DNA of 64,000 nucleotides from SCGC-AAA076-P13 sp964613455 (GCA_964613455.1 CAZTGS010000003.1:19409-83408), one strand, 5' to 3'; shown: positions 16,561 through 27,058, numbered from the stretch's first letter. Numbers and translations are program-made. Notes: generated from the letters alone by a model not told the origin.

Positions 16561-19500
16561 ATGCCCGGACTATATAAGAAAGAAGATTTCAGAGACAACT
16601 GCGGATTTGGCTTAGTTGCAAATATCAATGGAGTTAAATCCAATCAGGTAATCATTAATTCAATAAATGCGCTTATTAGTATGACTCATAGAGGCGGTGT
16701 AGGTTCTGATGGAAAAACAGGTGATGGCTGCGGACTGTTGTTTGATATCGATAAAAAATATTTTAATGATGTTATCTCTCAAGAACAAAATATTGATTTA
16801 GGTGAGCACTTTGCCATTGGTCAGCTTTTCTTTAGTGGTGATGTTTTAACAATCTTACCGAAAATAAACAAGCTGCTTAAATCAGAAAACCTCCAATTAA
16901 TAACTCATAGAAATGTCCCAGTTAATAGAGATATATTAGGGAAAATAGCCTTGGATTGTATTCCAAACATTTATCAATTGTTCATTAAGTCGATTAATGA
17001 ATCTTCTAACCAAGATAGTTTTGAAACAAGTCTGATACAGGCACGTAAATTCATTGAAGAAATTTTTATGGATGATGAGAAGCTCTATTTTTGTAGCATG
17101 TCATCAAAAACAATAGTTTATAAAGGTTTGATGTTACCTAATGCTATAAAAGAATTTTATATAGACTTAAATCAAGACAACTTTAGAGCATCTACTTGTG
17201 TTTTTCACCAGAGATTTTCAACAAATACTAGTCCAAGATGGCATTTAGCTCAGCCATTTAGACTTCTCGCTCATAATGGTGAAATTAATGCTATTAGAGG
17301 AAATAGAAATTGGGTTAAAGCCAGATCATCAAAATTTATAACTCCTCATATTCCAAAAATTCAACAATTTAAACAACTTGTTAATGAAACTGGATCTGAC
17401 TCATCTTCATTAGACAATATGATTGAGCTTTTAGTGAAAGGTGGAATTGATTTATTCAGAACAATTAGAATGGTTTTACCGCCTGCTTGGCAGAATACGC
17501 AAACTCTAAATCCAGATGTAAGAAGTTTCCATGAATATAACTCAATGCATATGGAGCCTTGGGATGGTCCAGCTGGGATAGTTATGGCTGATGGAAGATG
17601 GGCTGTATGTACTCTTGATAGAAATGGCTTAAGGCCAGCAAGATACCAATTAGATAAAAATAATATTATTACTATTGCATCTGAAACTGGAGTCAATCCA
17701 GTCGATGAGGCTAATATTGTTAGAAAAGGAAGAGTGCAGCCAGGTGGAATACTAGCTATAGATACTTCAAAGGGTGAAATATTTAATGAGATTTCTTTAG
17801 ATAATAAGCTTAAAGATAAACATCCTTATAGAGAATGGCTAAAACAGAATGCTTTATATATAGAATCTAACTTAGATTCATATGAAGGCCCGGGTCTAAA
17901 ACAGATGGACTCAAAAAATTTCTTAACAGCTACGAAATTATTTTTACTTTTTAAAGAGGAAAGATCATCAGTAATTAAACCATTAGCGATTGATTCTCAA
18001 GAAGGCACTGGCTCCATGGGTGACGATACTGCTTTAGCAGTAATGAGTAAAATGCACAGACAAATGTATGATTATTTTAGACAGCAGTTTGCTCAAGTAA
18101 CCAATCCACCTATCGATTCCTTAAGAGAAGCTGCCGTAATGACACTTGAGACATGTTATGGCCCAGAATTAAATATCTTTGAAGAATCTTCAGAGCATGC
18201 AAAAAGATTAGTAACAACCTCACCAGTTCTCTCTCATAGAAAACTAAATTCAATAATTACTAACCCTTATTTTAAATCTGAAGAAATACAGCTCTCATTC
18301 AGCAGAAAAATGACACTAGAAAATGCGATTATTCAATTACAAAAAGATGTAGTTAAAAAAGTAAAAAATGGATCCTCTATTATTCATCTCGTTGAGAATT
18401 TACCCAAAGAAGGACAGCTTCCTATAAATGCTTTATTAGCAGTTGGCTCGGTTCATCAAAATCTGGTTAAGCTTGGAATTCGCTCAGATGCAAATATAAT
18501 AATAAGTGCTTCCTCTGCTAGAGACACTCATCAAATAGCATGTCTTATTGGGTTCGGAGCTACTGCCGTATATCCATCTTTAGCTTATCAAACCATCCTT
18601 GATTTAACCAAAAGAAATGAATTAAAAGGAGACCCTCATGAGAACTGCTCTAGATATAGAAAGGGAGTAAATAAAGGGCTTTTAAAAATTATATCAAAAA
18701 TGGGAATTTCAACTATTTCAAGTTATCGAGGATCTCAACTTTTTGAAATCGTAGGATTGGGCAAAGATATTGTTGACTTATGTTTCACAAATACAACAAG
18801 TAGAGTGAATGGAAGAAGCCTTAAGGATCTTGATATTGAACTTCGAGCTTTAGATGATTATTCAAGGTCTAATCTTGCTGATATGAATGTTGGCGGCTTA
18901 TTAAAGTATATTCACGGAGGCGAATACCATACTTATAACCCAGAGATAGTTAAAAAATTACAAGAAGCAGTAACATCGGGTTTAAAAGAAACTTATGGCG
19001 AGTATTCAAATTTAGTTGATACAAGACCTCCGGCAATGCTAAGAGACTTATTAAAGGTTAATACTCAAAAAAATAAAATTAATATATCTGATGTTGAATC
19101 TGAGAAAAAAATATTAAAAAGGTTTGATTCAGCAGGCATGAGCCTGGGTGCATTATCTCCAAAAGCGCATGAAACTCTTGCAGAAGCTATGAATGCTTTA
19201 GGGGGACGCTCTAATTCTGGGGAGGGCGGTGAAGCTGTTGAAAGATATGGCACATCAAAAATGTCTAAAATTAAGCAAATTGCATCTGGTAGGTTTGGAG
19301 TTACACCTCATTACTTGGTAAATGCAGAAGTGCTTCAAATAAAAATTGCTCAAGGAGCTAAGCCAGGGGAAGGAGGACAATTGCCAGGAGGTAAGGTTAA
19401 TCAATTAATTGCTAAATTAAGATATTCAACCCCAGGCGTAACTCTTATATCACCACCACCTCACCATGATATATATTCAATTGAAGATCTGGCTCAGCTT

Positions 19501-20994
19501 ATATACGACTTAAAAGAAGTGAATCCAAAGGCTTTAGTATCCGTAAAGTTAGTATCAGAACCAGGAGTCGGAACTATAGCGTCCGGAGTTGCTAAAGCTT
19601 ACGCTGATTTGATAACTATTTCTGGTCATGATGGAGGAACTGGAGCAAGCCCACTAACTTCTATCAGATATGCTGGTTCTCCATGGGAACTTGGTCTTGC
19701 TGAGGCCCATCAAAGTCTCAGAGAAAGCGGCTTAAGACATAAAATTAGACTCCAAGCAGACGGAGGAATGAAAACAGGTTTAGATGTTATTAAAGCAGCA
19801 ATTTTAGGAGCTGAATCATTTGGCTTTGGAACAGGTCCTATGATTGCCATGGGTTGTAAATATCTTCGTATATGCCATTTAAATAACTGTGCAACTGGAG
19901 TCGCTACTCAAAGAGAAGATTTAATAAAGCATCATTTTGTTGGAGAAAAAGAAAAAGTAATGAATTACTTCAAGTTTATTGCAAATGATGTTCGTGAACA
20001 TTTAAGCAATATGGGAGTAGAGAGACTTGAAGATATTATTGGACAAACCCAATACCTTGAAAAAATTAAAGAGTTAGATCGTCAATATCAATCAATAGAC
20101 TTGAGTGATCTACTATACAAAAACAATGAAATTAATGAATCATTTTTTTGCACTTCAAAACAAAACAAGCCATGGGACAAAGGCACTCTTGCTAGAGAAA
20201 TTCTTTCTAAGGTTAAATCTTCAATAAACAATCAAGAAACAATAACTGAAGAATTTAAAATATCTAATGTTGATAGATCAATAGGAGCATTGATATCTGG
20301 TTATGTTGCCAATATGTATGGCGAAAAAGGATTAGTAAATCCTATTAATCTTAATTTTACTGGTTCAGCCGGTCAAAGCTTTGGATGTTGGAATGCAAAT
20401 GGAGTAATGCTTACCTTAGAAGGTGATGCTAATGATTATGTTGGAAAAGGAATGAATGGAGGCAGAATTGTTATTAAAAACAATAGTGAATATGCTATTT
20501 CTGATAGAAATACATCCCTTGTTGGAAATACATGTCTATATGGAGCAACAGGAGGCGAGGTATATATTTCAGGCAGAGCTGGAGAAAGATTTGCAGTTAG
20601 AAACTCTGGAGCAAATGCAGTAATAGAAGGTGCTGGGGATCATTGTTGCGAATATATGACCGGCGGGCAAGTCACAGTTCTTGGCTCGGTTGGAGCAAAC
20701 TTTGGAGCTGGTATGACTGGCGGTTTTGCTTATGTTCTCGATGAAGATATGACTTTTTTTGATAACTGTAATAGAGGCTTGGTAAATTTGGAAAGAATCA
20801 CAACTGAGAATATGCAATCTCACAGAAAGCATCTTAAAGAAATTATCAAGAGGCATTATGAGCAAACAAATAGCTTTAAAGCCAAAGCTCTTATTGAAGA
20901 TTTTGATAGATTTGAAAGATATTTTTGGCTAGTAGTTCCAGCAGCTTCAAACATTAAAGATTTACTTAAAGCTACAACTGCTAATGCAGCTTAA
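16561..20994 (+). CDS. gltB: Glutamate synthase large subunit
   Basis: Converts glutamine and 2-oxoglutarate to two glutamates. In the 1477-residue protein the class II amidotransferase nucleophile is Cys14 (DNCGFGLV), implying removal of a 13-residue propeptide. The central and FMN-binding synthase domains follow (PPPHHDIYSIEDLAQLIYDL; SGHDGGTGASPLTS), then the 3Fe-4S cysteines in CKYLRICHLNNCATGVATQ, and a C-terminal GXGXG beta-helix (GATGGEVYISGRAGERF). It is transcribed away from gltD and its stop overlaps that of convergent aroB by 4 nt, which implies inversion of gltB alone relative to the usual aroB-gltB-gltD order. Confidence 0.98.
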   Translation: MPGLYKKEDFRDNCGFGLVANINGVKSNQVIINSINALISMTHRGGVGSDGKTGDGCGLLFDIDKKYFNDVISQEQNIDLGEHFAIGQLFFSGDVLTILPKINKLLKSENLQLITHRNVPVNRDILGKIALDCIPNIYQLFIKSINESSNQDSFETSLIQARKFIEEIFMDDEKLYFCSMSSKTIVYKGLMLPNAIKEFYIDLNQDNFRASTCVFHQRFSTNTSPRWHLAQPFRLLAHNGEINAIRGNRNWVKARSSKFITPHIPKIQQFKQLVNETGSDSSSLDNMIELLVKGGIDLFRTIRMVLPPAWQNTQTLNPDVRSFHEYNSMHMEPWDGPAGIVMADGRWAVCTLDRNGLRPARYQLDKNNIITIASETGVNPVDEANIVRKGRVQPGGILAIDTSKGEIFNEISLDNKLKDKHPYREWLKQNALYIESNLDSYEGPGLKQMDSKNFLTATKLFLLFKEERSSVIKPLAIDSQEGTGSMGDDTALAVMSKMHRQMYDYFRQQFAQVTNPPIDSLREAAVMTLETCYGPELNIFEESSEHAKRLVTTSPVLSHRKLNSIITNPYFKSEEIQLSFSRKMTLENAIIQLQKDVVKKVKNGSSIIHLVENLPKEGQLPINALLAVGSVHQNLVKLGIRSDANIIISASSARDTHQIACLIGFGATAVYPSLAYQTILDLTKRNELKGDPHENCSRYRKGVNKGLLKIISKMGISTISSYRGSQLFEIVGLGKDIVDLCFTNTTSRVNGRSLKDLDIELRALDDYSRSNLADMNVGGLLKYIHGGEYHTYNPEIVKKLQEAVTSGLKETYGEYSNLVDTRPPAMLRDLLKVNTQKNKINISDVESEKKILKRFDSAGMSLGALSPKAHETLAEAMNALGGRSNSGEGGEAVERYGTSKMSKIKQIASGRFGVTPHYLVNAEVLQIKIAQGAKPGEGGQLPGGKVNQLIAKLRYSTPGVTLISPPPHHDIYSIEDLAQLIYDLKEVNPKALVSVKLVSEPGVGTIASGVAKAYADLITISGHDGGTGASPLTSIRYAGSPWELGLAEAHQSLRESGLRHKIRLQADGGMKTGLDVIKAAILGAESFGFGTGPMIAMGCKYLRICHLNNCATGVATQREDLIKHHFVGEKEKVMNYFKFIANDVREHLSNMGVERLEDIIGQTQYLEKIKELDRQYQSIDLSDLLYKNNEINESFFCTSKQNKPWDKGTLAREILSKVKSSINNQETITEEFKISNVDRSIGALISGYVANMYGEKGLVNPINLNFTGSAGQSFGCWNANGVMLTLEGDANDYVGKGMNGGRIVIKNNSEYAISDRNTSLVGNTCLYGATGGEVYISGRAGERFAVRNSGANAVIEGAGDHCCEYMTGGQVTVLGSVGANFGAGMTGGFAYVLDEDMTFFDNCNRGLVNLERITTENMQSHRKHLKEIIKRHYEQTNSFKAKALIEDFDRFERYFWLVVPAASNIKDLLKATTANAA

Positions 20995-22061
20995 TCAAAG
21001 GCTCTCTTTAAATTTTTAATATTAAATTTGTCAGTCTTAAATGCCTGACCCTTCATATTAATAAGAACTAAATTTAATTTTCCTTTTGAAACTTTCTTGT
21101 CATTAAGTATAAAGCCCTTTAGATCATTATATTTATATTTTTTATAATCCACATCGAGACCAATAGACTCAGTTAGGTTAATCATATTATCCAACTGATA
21201 GCTTTTAATATGACCCTCGTAATAAGAAATTCTGGCAGCTATTATCATTCCTAGAGTTATTGCTGCCCCATGAGTTATATTTTTATATTTATTTTGAGCC
21301 TCTATTGCATGACCAAAAGTATGCCCAAAATTTAATATTGCTCTAATACCATTTTCTTTTTCATCTTTTGTAACTACTTTAGATTTTGTTTTTATAGATT
21401 CCTCAATAATATTTTCAAGTACTTTTAAATCTTTTTTTAAGACTTTCTCTGAATTATTTTGAAGCATTCTATAAAGATTTTTATTACCAATAAAAGCATA
21501 TTTAATAACTTCTCCTAATCCAGATTTAAATTCTTTATCAGACAAAGTCTCTAAAAAACATGAGCTAATCAATACTAGACTAGGGTTATAAAATGAACCA
21601 ATAAGATTCTTTCCTTGTTTTATATTTATTGCTGTTTTGCCACCAACAGATGAGTCCACCTGTGCTAACAAAGTTGTAGGTATTTGAATGAAATCAATCC
21701 CTCTAAGAAATGTTGCTGCTGAGAAGCCAGTGATGTCACCGACAACACCTCCTCCAAGTGCAATCATTGAGTCTGATCTATCAAACTTAAGATCAGCTAG
21801 TTTTTCTTGTATTTCAATATATGAAGAAAAGGACTTAGATTTCTCTCCTTCTTTTAAGCAATGAACAAATACTTTCTTGGTATTTTTTAAAATTGCTTTT
21901 AGTTCGCTAAGATATTTTTTAGGTACACCAGAATCTGTAATTATTAAAATTTTATTTTTAAATTTTAAATGCCTAAGAAGATTTCTTTTGGTTAATGCAT
22001 TTTTTGCAATAATCACATCATATTTGGATGCGCCTTTGCCAACTTTTATAGTACTAGCCAT
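20991..22061 (-). CDS. aroB: 3-dehydroquinate synthase
   Basis: Cyclises DAHP to 3-dehydroquinate, the second step of the shikimate pathway; NAD- and Zn-dependent. The 356-residue protein has the NAD motif GGGVVGDITGF, the substrate-binding PTTLLAQVDSSVGGKT, and the metal ligands in LNFGHTFGHAIE and HGAAITLGM. The start overlaps the end of aroK by 8 nt, forming the classic aroKB pair. Confidence 0.97.
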   Translation of the reverse strand: MASTIKVGKGASKYDVIIAKNALTKRNLLRHLKFKNKILIITDSGVPKKYLSELKAILKNTKKVFVHCLKEGEKSKSFSSYIEIQEKLADLKFDRSDSMIALGGGVVGDITGFSAATFLRGIDFIQIPTTLLAQVDSSVGGKTAINIKQGKNLIGSFYNPSLVLISSCFLETLSDKEFKSGLGEVIKYAFIGNKNLYRMLQNNSEKVLKKDLKVLENIIEESIKTKSKVVTKDEKENGIRAILNFGHTFGHAIEAQNKYKNITHGAAITLGMIIAARISYYEGHIKSYQLDNMINLTESIGLDVDYKKYKYNDLKGFILNDKKVSKGKLNLVLINMKGQAFKTDKFNIKNLKRAFD

Positions 22062-22563
22062 AATTTTTAACTAATTTAATGATTTCAGAAGAAACATCTT
22101 GGCTTGACTTATTTTCAGTATTTACAATGTAATCAGCAACTTCCTCATATAAGCTTTCCCTGGCTTCATGAAGATTCTTAAGAATTTCTCCAGGATCACC
22201 ATCTTTTAATAGAGGCCTATCTTTATCTTTTGATGTTCTTTCAAGTTGAACTTCAATTGGTGTCGCTAGATAGAAAACAGTTCCTCTTGATGAAAGCATC
22301 TCTCTATTAGACTCTGACAAAATAATTCCACCACCTGTAGAAAGTACTATAGAATTTTGTTGAACCATCTCTTCTAAAATTTTACTTTCTCTCTTCCTAA
22401 ATCCTTCCTCACCTTCTAAATCAAAAATCCAATCTATAGAAGCTCCTGTTCTTGTTTGTATTTCTGCATCTGTATCAAAAAAGTTAAGGAATAACTCACC
22501 TGAGATTATTTTCCCAACTGTTGATTTTCCTGAGCCCATAGGGCCTACAATAAATATGTTCAT
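22054..22563 (-). CDS. aroK: Shikimate kinase
   Basis: Phosphorylates shikimate at the 3-hydroxyl. The 169-residue P-loop kinase has GPMGSGKSTVGK (Walker A), the shikimate-binding region FFDTDAEIQTRTG, and the sequence STGGGIILSESNR around the GGG motif. The lid arginine is in DRPLL. It leads the aroKB pair. The pilMNOPQ genes usually found between the ponA-type gene and aroK are absent, leaving only 110 nt to divergent mrcA. Confidence 0.96.
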   Translation of the reverse strand: MNIFIVGPMGSGKSTVGKIISGELFLNFFDTDAEIQTRTGASIDWIFDLEGEEGFRKRESKILEEMVQQNSIVLSTGGGIILSESNREMLSSRGTVFYLATPIEVQLERTSKDKDRPLLKDGDPGEILKNLHEARESLYEEVADYIVNTENKSSQDVSSEIIKLVKNYG

Positions 22564-22673
22564 ATATATTAGATTTTTCTAAAGATTGGGATAATTTTAC
22601 CATCGAACGGTATAAAATAGTTTTTTTGGTATCAAAAGATGTATTGTAGAATATTAAAATCTCAAATAAAGTC

Positions 22674-25115
22674 ATGTTGAAAGTAATTAAAATCTTATTC
22701 TGGCTCTCTATATTAGGGTGCTTAGCCACAGCTTTAACGATCCTTCTTTCTTATTCTATTTTAAAACCTAATTTGCCTGAAATATCTCTTGTAGATGAAG
22801 GCGCACTTCAAATGCCATTGAAGATTTATACAGAGGATGGAGTTTTAATTGGTGAGTATGGAGAAATCAAGAGGAGACCTCTAAAATTTAAAGAGATCCC
22901 AAAAGATATTAAAAATGCTTTTCTTGCTGCAGAAGATGATTCTTTTTTTAGGCACCAAGGTATCAGCTATACAGGATTAGCTAGATCAGTGATTAGATGT
23001 ATTGGTCCAAGAGGATGTTTTGGAGGAGGTGGAACTATTTCAATGCAAGTAGTAAGAGGATACCTTTTAACAAGAGACCAGACAGTTGTTAGAAAAATAA
23101 AAGAGATATTTCTTGCTCTTGAACTGGAAAGTAAATTAACTAAAGAAGAAATATTTGAACTCTATATAAACAGAAATTTTTTTGGAAATAGATCCTATGG
23201 CATCGAAGCTGCATCAAATACATATTTTAATAAAGGAAGCTTAGAGCTTAATTTAGCTGAGTCTGCAACTATTGCAGCAATGGCACAGTCACCCTCAAGA
23301 ATAAATGCAATAAAGGCTCCACTAAGGACAAAGCAGAGAAGGGATTGGATTCTTTTCAGAATGCATAAACTTAGGCTTATCTCTTCAGAGGAATTTGATC
23401 AAGCAAAAGCCTTACCTTTAAAAGTAGCTAAAAATATAAATTTATATGATGTAGATGGAAAATATATTGCTGAACTAGCAAGACAAGACATTATTAAAAG
23501 ATATGGCTTAGAAGCATACAAAAATGGCTGGTCTGTTTTTACAACAATTGATTCAGGACATCAATTAAGTGCACAAGTTCATCTCACAAAAGAACTTTTT
23601 AAATATAATAAAAGACACGGATGGAAAGAAGCTCAAAATTTCATAGAAATATTTAATGATAACGAGTTAGAGCAGCTAAGAAACTTTAATTCTGAATTTA
23701 TTTATTCTGATGTTATAAGCGAAGAGTTATTAGATGATGAGGACCTAATTAGTATAAGGCTAAATAAAATATTTAGTATGTTCCCTTTTTACGAGTCTCA
23801 TGTAAAAGCAATAGTTTTGAGTATTAAAGATGATCAGATTTATTTTCTAAATGATAGTTTTGATATTGATTCAATTAGCTGGTCTTCAGAATATAATTGG
23901 GCTCGCAAATATCTAGGTATAGATAAGAAGGGTCCTGAACCAGACTCATTCGATGATTTTTTAACAGAAGGGGATTTTATATATCTAAAAAAAGAAGATG
24001 GCTTCTTGTCTCTAGATCAAATACCAGAGGTTGAATCATCTTTAATCTCGATTGACCCAAATTCAGCTGCAGTTAAAGCATATTTAGGTGGATTTAATTT
24101 TAATAAGAGTAATTTTGATAGAGTTAGACTTTCATACCCTCAATCAGGCTCTAGCTTCAAACCCTTTATATATTCATCAGCTTTAGTTAATGGTTATAAC
24201 TTATCATCATTAATTAATGATGCTCCTATAGCATTTGAAGATACGAATCTTGAAAGTGTCTGGAAGCCTCAAAATTATACTGGAAAGTTTTATGGACCCA
24301 CTTCGTTAAGAGAAGCCCTAATTCAATCAATCAATATCGTATCTATAAAGTTGCTTAGAGAATTAGGTATAGGAAAGGCAAAAAGCCATATTAAAAATTT
24401 TGGATTCGAAGAATCAAGGCTGCCTTCAGATCTCTCATTGGCTCTTGGGTCAGGAAATTTTTCGCCTGTTGAAATGGCAAGAGGTTTTAGTGTCATTGCA
24501 AATGGTGGATATTTAATAGATCCATATTATGTAAGCAGAATAGAAGATAGAGATGGAAATGTCATTTATGATCATGATAGCTATTTAGACTCAGATGATA
24601 ACAAGAACTTAAAAGGTTTTCCTTGGCTAAATACACTTGAGATGGATATAAAAAGACCCTACTTTTTGTTAAAACCTCAGTATAAAAAAGAAAAAGTGAT
24701 TGATGAGAGAATAGCATTTCTATTAAAAGATAATCTCCAACAATTCATGAAGAGAGGATCTGCGGGAAGAAAGTCATCATTTTTAAACAGAAATGATATT
24801 GCAGGCAAGACTGGAACCACTAATGATGCTGTAAGTACCTGGTTCTCTGGTTTTCATGAGGACCTTGTTACTACTGTCTGGGTAGGAAAAGATAACTTTT
24901 CATCCTTAGGTGAAAATGAATTTGGTTCAACCATAGCCCTTCCTATTTGGCTTGGGTATATGAGTGATGCACTTCCTGAATTAGATGTTAAGCAAAAGAA
25001 TATTCCCGAAGGCATTTCGTTTATTAGAGTTAATAGTAAAACAGGAAAAATAGATGACTCTAGAGATTCAAATACTTATTTTGAATTATTTTTAGATGAA
25101 AATATAAAAAATTAA
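22674..25115 (+). CDS. mrcA: Penicillin-binding protein 1A (bifunctional glycosyltransferase/transpeptidase)
   Basis: Inner-membrane anchored enzyme that polymerises and crosslinks peptidoglycan. The 813-residue protein has an N-terminal transmembrane helix (about 5-25), a GT51 domain with the catalytic Glu in AAEDDSFFRHQG and the motif GGGTISMQVVR, and a transpeptidase domain with the SxxK serine in SGSSFKPF, the SIN motif in LIQSINIVS and the KTG box in AGKTGTTND. The order mrcA next to aroKB is conserved in gammaproteobacteria. The end overlaps the convergent slmA stop by 4 nt. Confidence 0.96.
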   Translation: MLKVIKILFWLSILGCLATALTILLSYSILKPNLPEISLVDEGALQMPLKIYTEDGVLIGEYGEIKRRPLKFKEIPKDIKNAFLAAEDDSFFRHQGISYTGLARSVIRCIGPRGCFGGGGTISMQVVRGYLLTRDQTVVRKIKEIFLALELESKLTKEEIFELYINRNFFGNRSYGIEAASNTYFNKGSLELNLAESATIAAMAQSPSRINAIKAPLRTKQRRDWILFRMHKLRLISSEEFDQAKALPLKVAKNINLYDVDGKYIAELARQDIIKRYGLEAYKNGWSVFTTIDSGHQLSAQVHLTKELFKYNKRHGWKEAQNFIEIFNDNELEQLRNFNSEFIYSDVISEELLDDEDLISIRLNKIFSMFPFYESHVKAIVLSIKDDQIYFLNDSFDIDSISWSSEYNWARKYLGIDKKGPEPDSFDDFLTEGDFIYLKKEDGFLSLDQIPEVESSLISIDPNSAAVKAYLGGFNFNKSNFDRVRLSYPQSGSSFKPFIYSSALVNGYNLSSLINDAPIAFEDTNLESVWKPQNYTGKFYGPTSLREALIQSINIVSIKLLRELGIGKAKSHIKNFGFEESRLPSDLSLALGSGNFSPVEMARGFSVIANGGYLIDPYYVSRIEDRDGNVIYDHDSYLDSDDNKNLKGFPWLNTLEMDIKRPYFLLKPQYKKEKVIDERIAFLLKDNLQQFMKRGSAGRKSSFLNRNDIAGKTGTTNDAVSTWFSGFHEDLVTTVWVGKDNFSSLGENEFGSTIALPIWLGYMSDALPELDVKQKNIPEGISFIRVNSKTGKIDDSRDSNTYFELFLDENIKN

Positions 25116-25681
25116 GACTTAAATATATTTAAAGATAGTAGCTCCCATATATTATCTATATATGTGCTTGGAGAGTCCTTAAATTTAGACCTAATATATC
25201 TTCCTACATTACCTTCAATGCATGTGACTATAAGTTGCGCTGATATTCCAGGTTGTGTTATTAGATTATCTTGATCTTCAGATAACATTTGCTTAATAGA
25301 TAATTCGAATCTTTCAAAAAATTGATTTACCGAATCAGATACATTTTGTTCATCTGCAGATAAAGCTTCTCGAGAGATAAGCCTTGCAAAACCTTTATTT
25401 TTCTCTACGAACATCATAAAAAATAAAAATGCATTTTTTGTTTTTTCTTTCGGACTTAATTTAGATTTTTTTAATTCTCCACATTTTGCAAAAATGGCTT
25501 CATCACAGAAAGAAAATAATTCTGCATATATAGCTCTTTTGCTTGGAAAATGCCTGTAAAGCGCAGCCTCAGTTATTTTTGATTTTTCTGCAAGCAAAGA
25601 GGTCGTCACTTTTGATAGATTCTTTTCCTCTAGAAGGCTTGCTAGAGATTGTAAGATAATATTTTTTCTATCACTTTTCAT
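25112..25681 (-). CDS. slmA: TetR-family nucleoid occlusion factor SlmA-like
   Basis: TetR-type DNA-binding protein; SlmA binds chromosomal sites and blocks FtsZ assembly over the nucleoid. The 189-residue sequence has the helix-turn-helix at about 23-48 (VTTSLLAEKSKITEAALYRH followed by FPSK), typical of SlmA, and the C-terminal features QFFERFELSIKQML and CIEGNVGRYIRSKF align with E. coli SlmA. The position next to algC matches the dut-algC neighbourhood of gammaproteobacteria. A generic TetR regulator remains possible. Confidence 0.8.
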   Translation of the reverse strand: MKSDRKNIILQSLASLLEEKNLSKVTTSLLAEKSKITEAALYRHFPSKRAIYAELFSFCDEAIFAKCGELKKSKLSPKEKTKNAFLFFMMFVEKNKGFARLISREALSADEQNVSDSVNQFFERFELSIKQMLSEDQDNLITQPGISAQLIVTCIEGNVGRYIRSKFKDSPSTYIDNIWELLSLNIFKS

Positions 25682-25684
25682 TTA

Positions 25685-27058
25685 CTAGTCTAAATTTATA
25701 TCAATCTCAGGACAAATGCGAGAGAGTTCAGAAATAAATTTATTTTTTATGTTATTCATCTCTTCTAAAGAGTCGCCTTCAAATCTTAGAACTAATTTTG
25801 GTGTAGTATTTGATGCTCTGATAAGCCCCCAACCATTTTTAAAGTTTACTCTTAGACCATCAATTGTTATTTTTTCGCCATCAAGAGAAGATTGGGCAGT
25901 AAAACTCTCTATTATAGAAAACTTACTTTCATCAGTAACAGTTATATTTAATTCAGGTGTAGAGTACGATTTTGGAAGACCATCAACTAATTCAGAAATA
26001 GATAAGTTTGAATTTAAAATTATTTCTGCAATTCTTAAAGCTGCATAATGCCCATCATCAAAGCCATACCACTTATCATTGAAAAATATATGACCACTCA
26101 TTTCACCAGCTAACAAAGCTCCAGTTTTTTTAATGGCATTTTTAATATGGAAATGACCAGTTGGTGACATTATAGGTTCGCCACCACTTTCTGATATAAC
26201 ATTTTCTAGATGATTTGAGCATTTAACATCAAAAACTATTTTTCCTTTATCTCTTGAGAGAATATCCTTAGAAAATAACATCATTAACTTATCAGGAAAA
26301 ACAACTTCCCCATTATTTGTTACAAGACCAACTCTATCCCCGTCTCCATCAAAAGCCAAACCTACATCGGCATTTAATTTTGTAACTTCTGATATCAGAT
26401 CTTTTAAGTTATCGACTTTTCCAGGATCCGGATGATGATTAGGGAAATTTCCATCTACTTCACTAAAAAGCTCATGGACCTCAAACCCTAATTTTTTGAA
26501 AAGATCAGGTGCGATGCATCCTGCAGCTCCATTACCACAATCTAAAACAACTTTTAATTTCTGAGGATTTTCTAAATTAATATTTTTATAAACTTCATCT
26601 ATATAATCTTTTTTTATATCGTTATATTTAATAGTTCCCTTTGCAGAAATTTTACTAGAGTTATCATTCTCTATCAGTGATAGTATTTCTGTTCCTGCCA
26701 CTGGCTTATCCCCAACAACCATTTTTATACCATTATAATTTTTAGGGTTATGACTCCCTGTAATCATTATTCCACTTTTAGAATTTTCCTTCTTTGCAGC
26801 AAAGTAAAGAAGAGGGCTGGTAACCAGACCAATGTTGTTCACATTAATTCCTGAATCTGCAAGCCCCTCACAAAATGCGTTTAATAATGATTCACCAGAT
26901 AATCGTCCATCTCTTCCAACAGCCAATGTATCAACTCCCTCTTCATGACATTTTTTTGAAATAGCATAAGCAATTAATTTAATTGTTTCTTCATTAAGTT
27001 GTTCGGGATAAGTTCCTCTAATATCATATTCCCTAAATATTGAGACATCTACATTCAT
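25685..27058 (-). CDS. algC: Phosphomannomutase / phosphoglucomutase
   Basis: Interconverts hexose 1- and 6-phosphates, supplying mannose-1-P or glucose-1-P for LPS and exopolysaccharide. The 457-residue protein has the substrate loop DIRGTYP, the catalytic phosphoserine loop TGSHNPKNYNG, the metal loop DGDGDRVG, the sugar loop GEMSGHIFF and the phosphate loop RASNTTPKLVLRFEG. The start at 27058 has an AAAGGA Shine-Dalgarno; a further upstream ATG at 27145 would overlap ilvE and adds 29 unrelated residues. It fits functionally with the envelope genes downstream of ilvE. Confidence 0.94.
   Translation of the reverse strand: MNVDVSIFREYDIRGTYPEQLNEETIKLIAYAISKKCHEEGVDTLAVGRDGRLSGESLLNAFCEGLADSGINVNNIGLVTSPLLYFAAKKENSKSGIMITGSHNPKNYNGIKMVVGDKPVAGTEILSLIENDNSSKISAKGTIKYNDIKKDYIDEVYKNINLENPQKLKVVLDCGNGAAGCIAPDLFKKLGFEVHELFSEVDGNFPNHHPDPGKVDNLKDLISEVTKLNADVGLAFDGDGDRVGLVTNNGEVVFPDKLMMLFSKDILSRDKGKIVFDVKCSNHLENVISESGGEPIMSPTGHFHIKNAIKKTGALLAGEMSGHIFFNDKWYGFDDGHYAALRIAEIILNSNLSISELVDGLPKSYSTPELNITVTDESKFSIIESFTAQSSLDGEKITIDGLRVNFKNGWGLIRASNTTPKLVLRFEGDSLEEMNNIKNKFISELSRICPEIDINLD

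Noticed and set aside
17361..20865. Antisense open frames inside gltB, and similar frames opposite other long genes
   Set aside because: They are shadows of strongly supported genes, lack ribosome binding sites and have no recognisable protein character.
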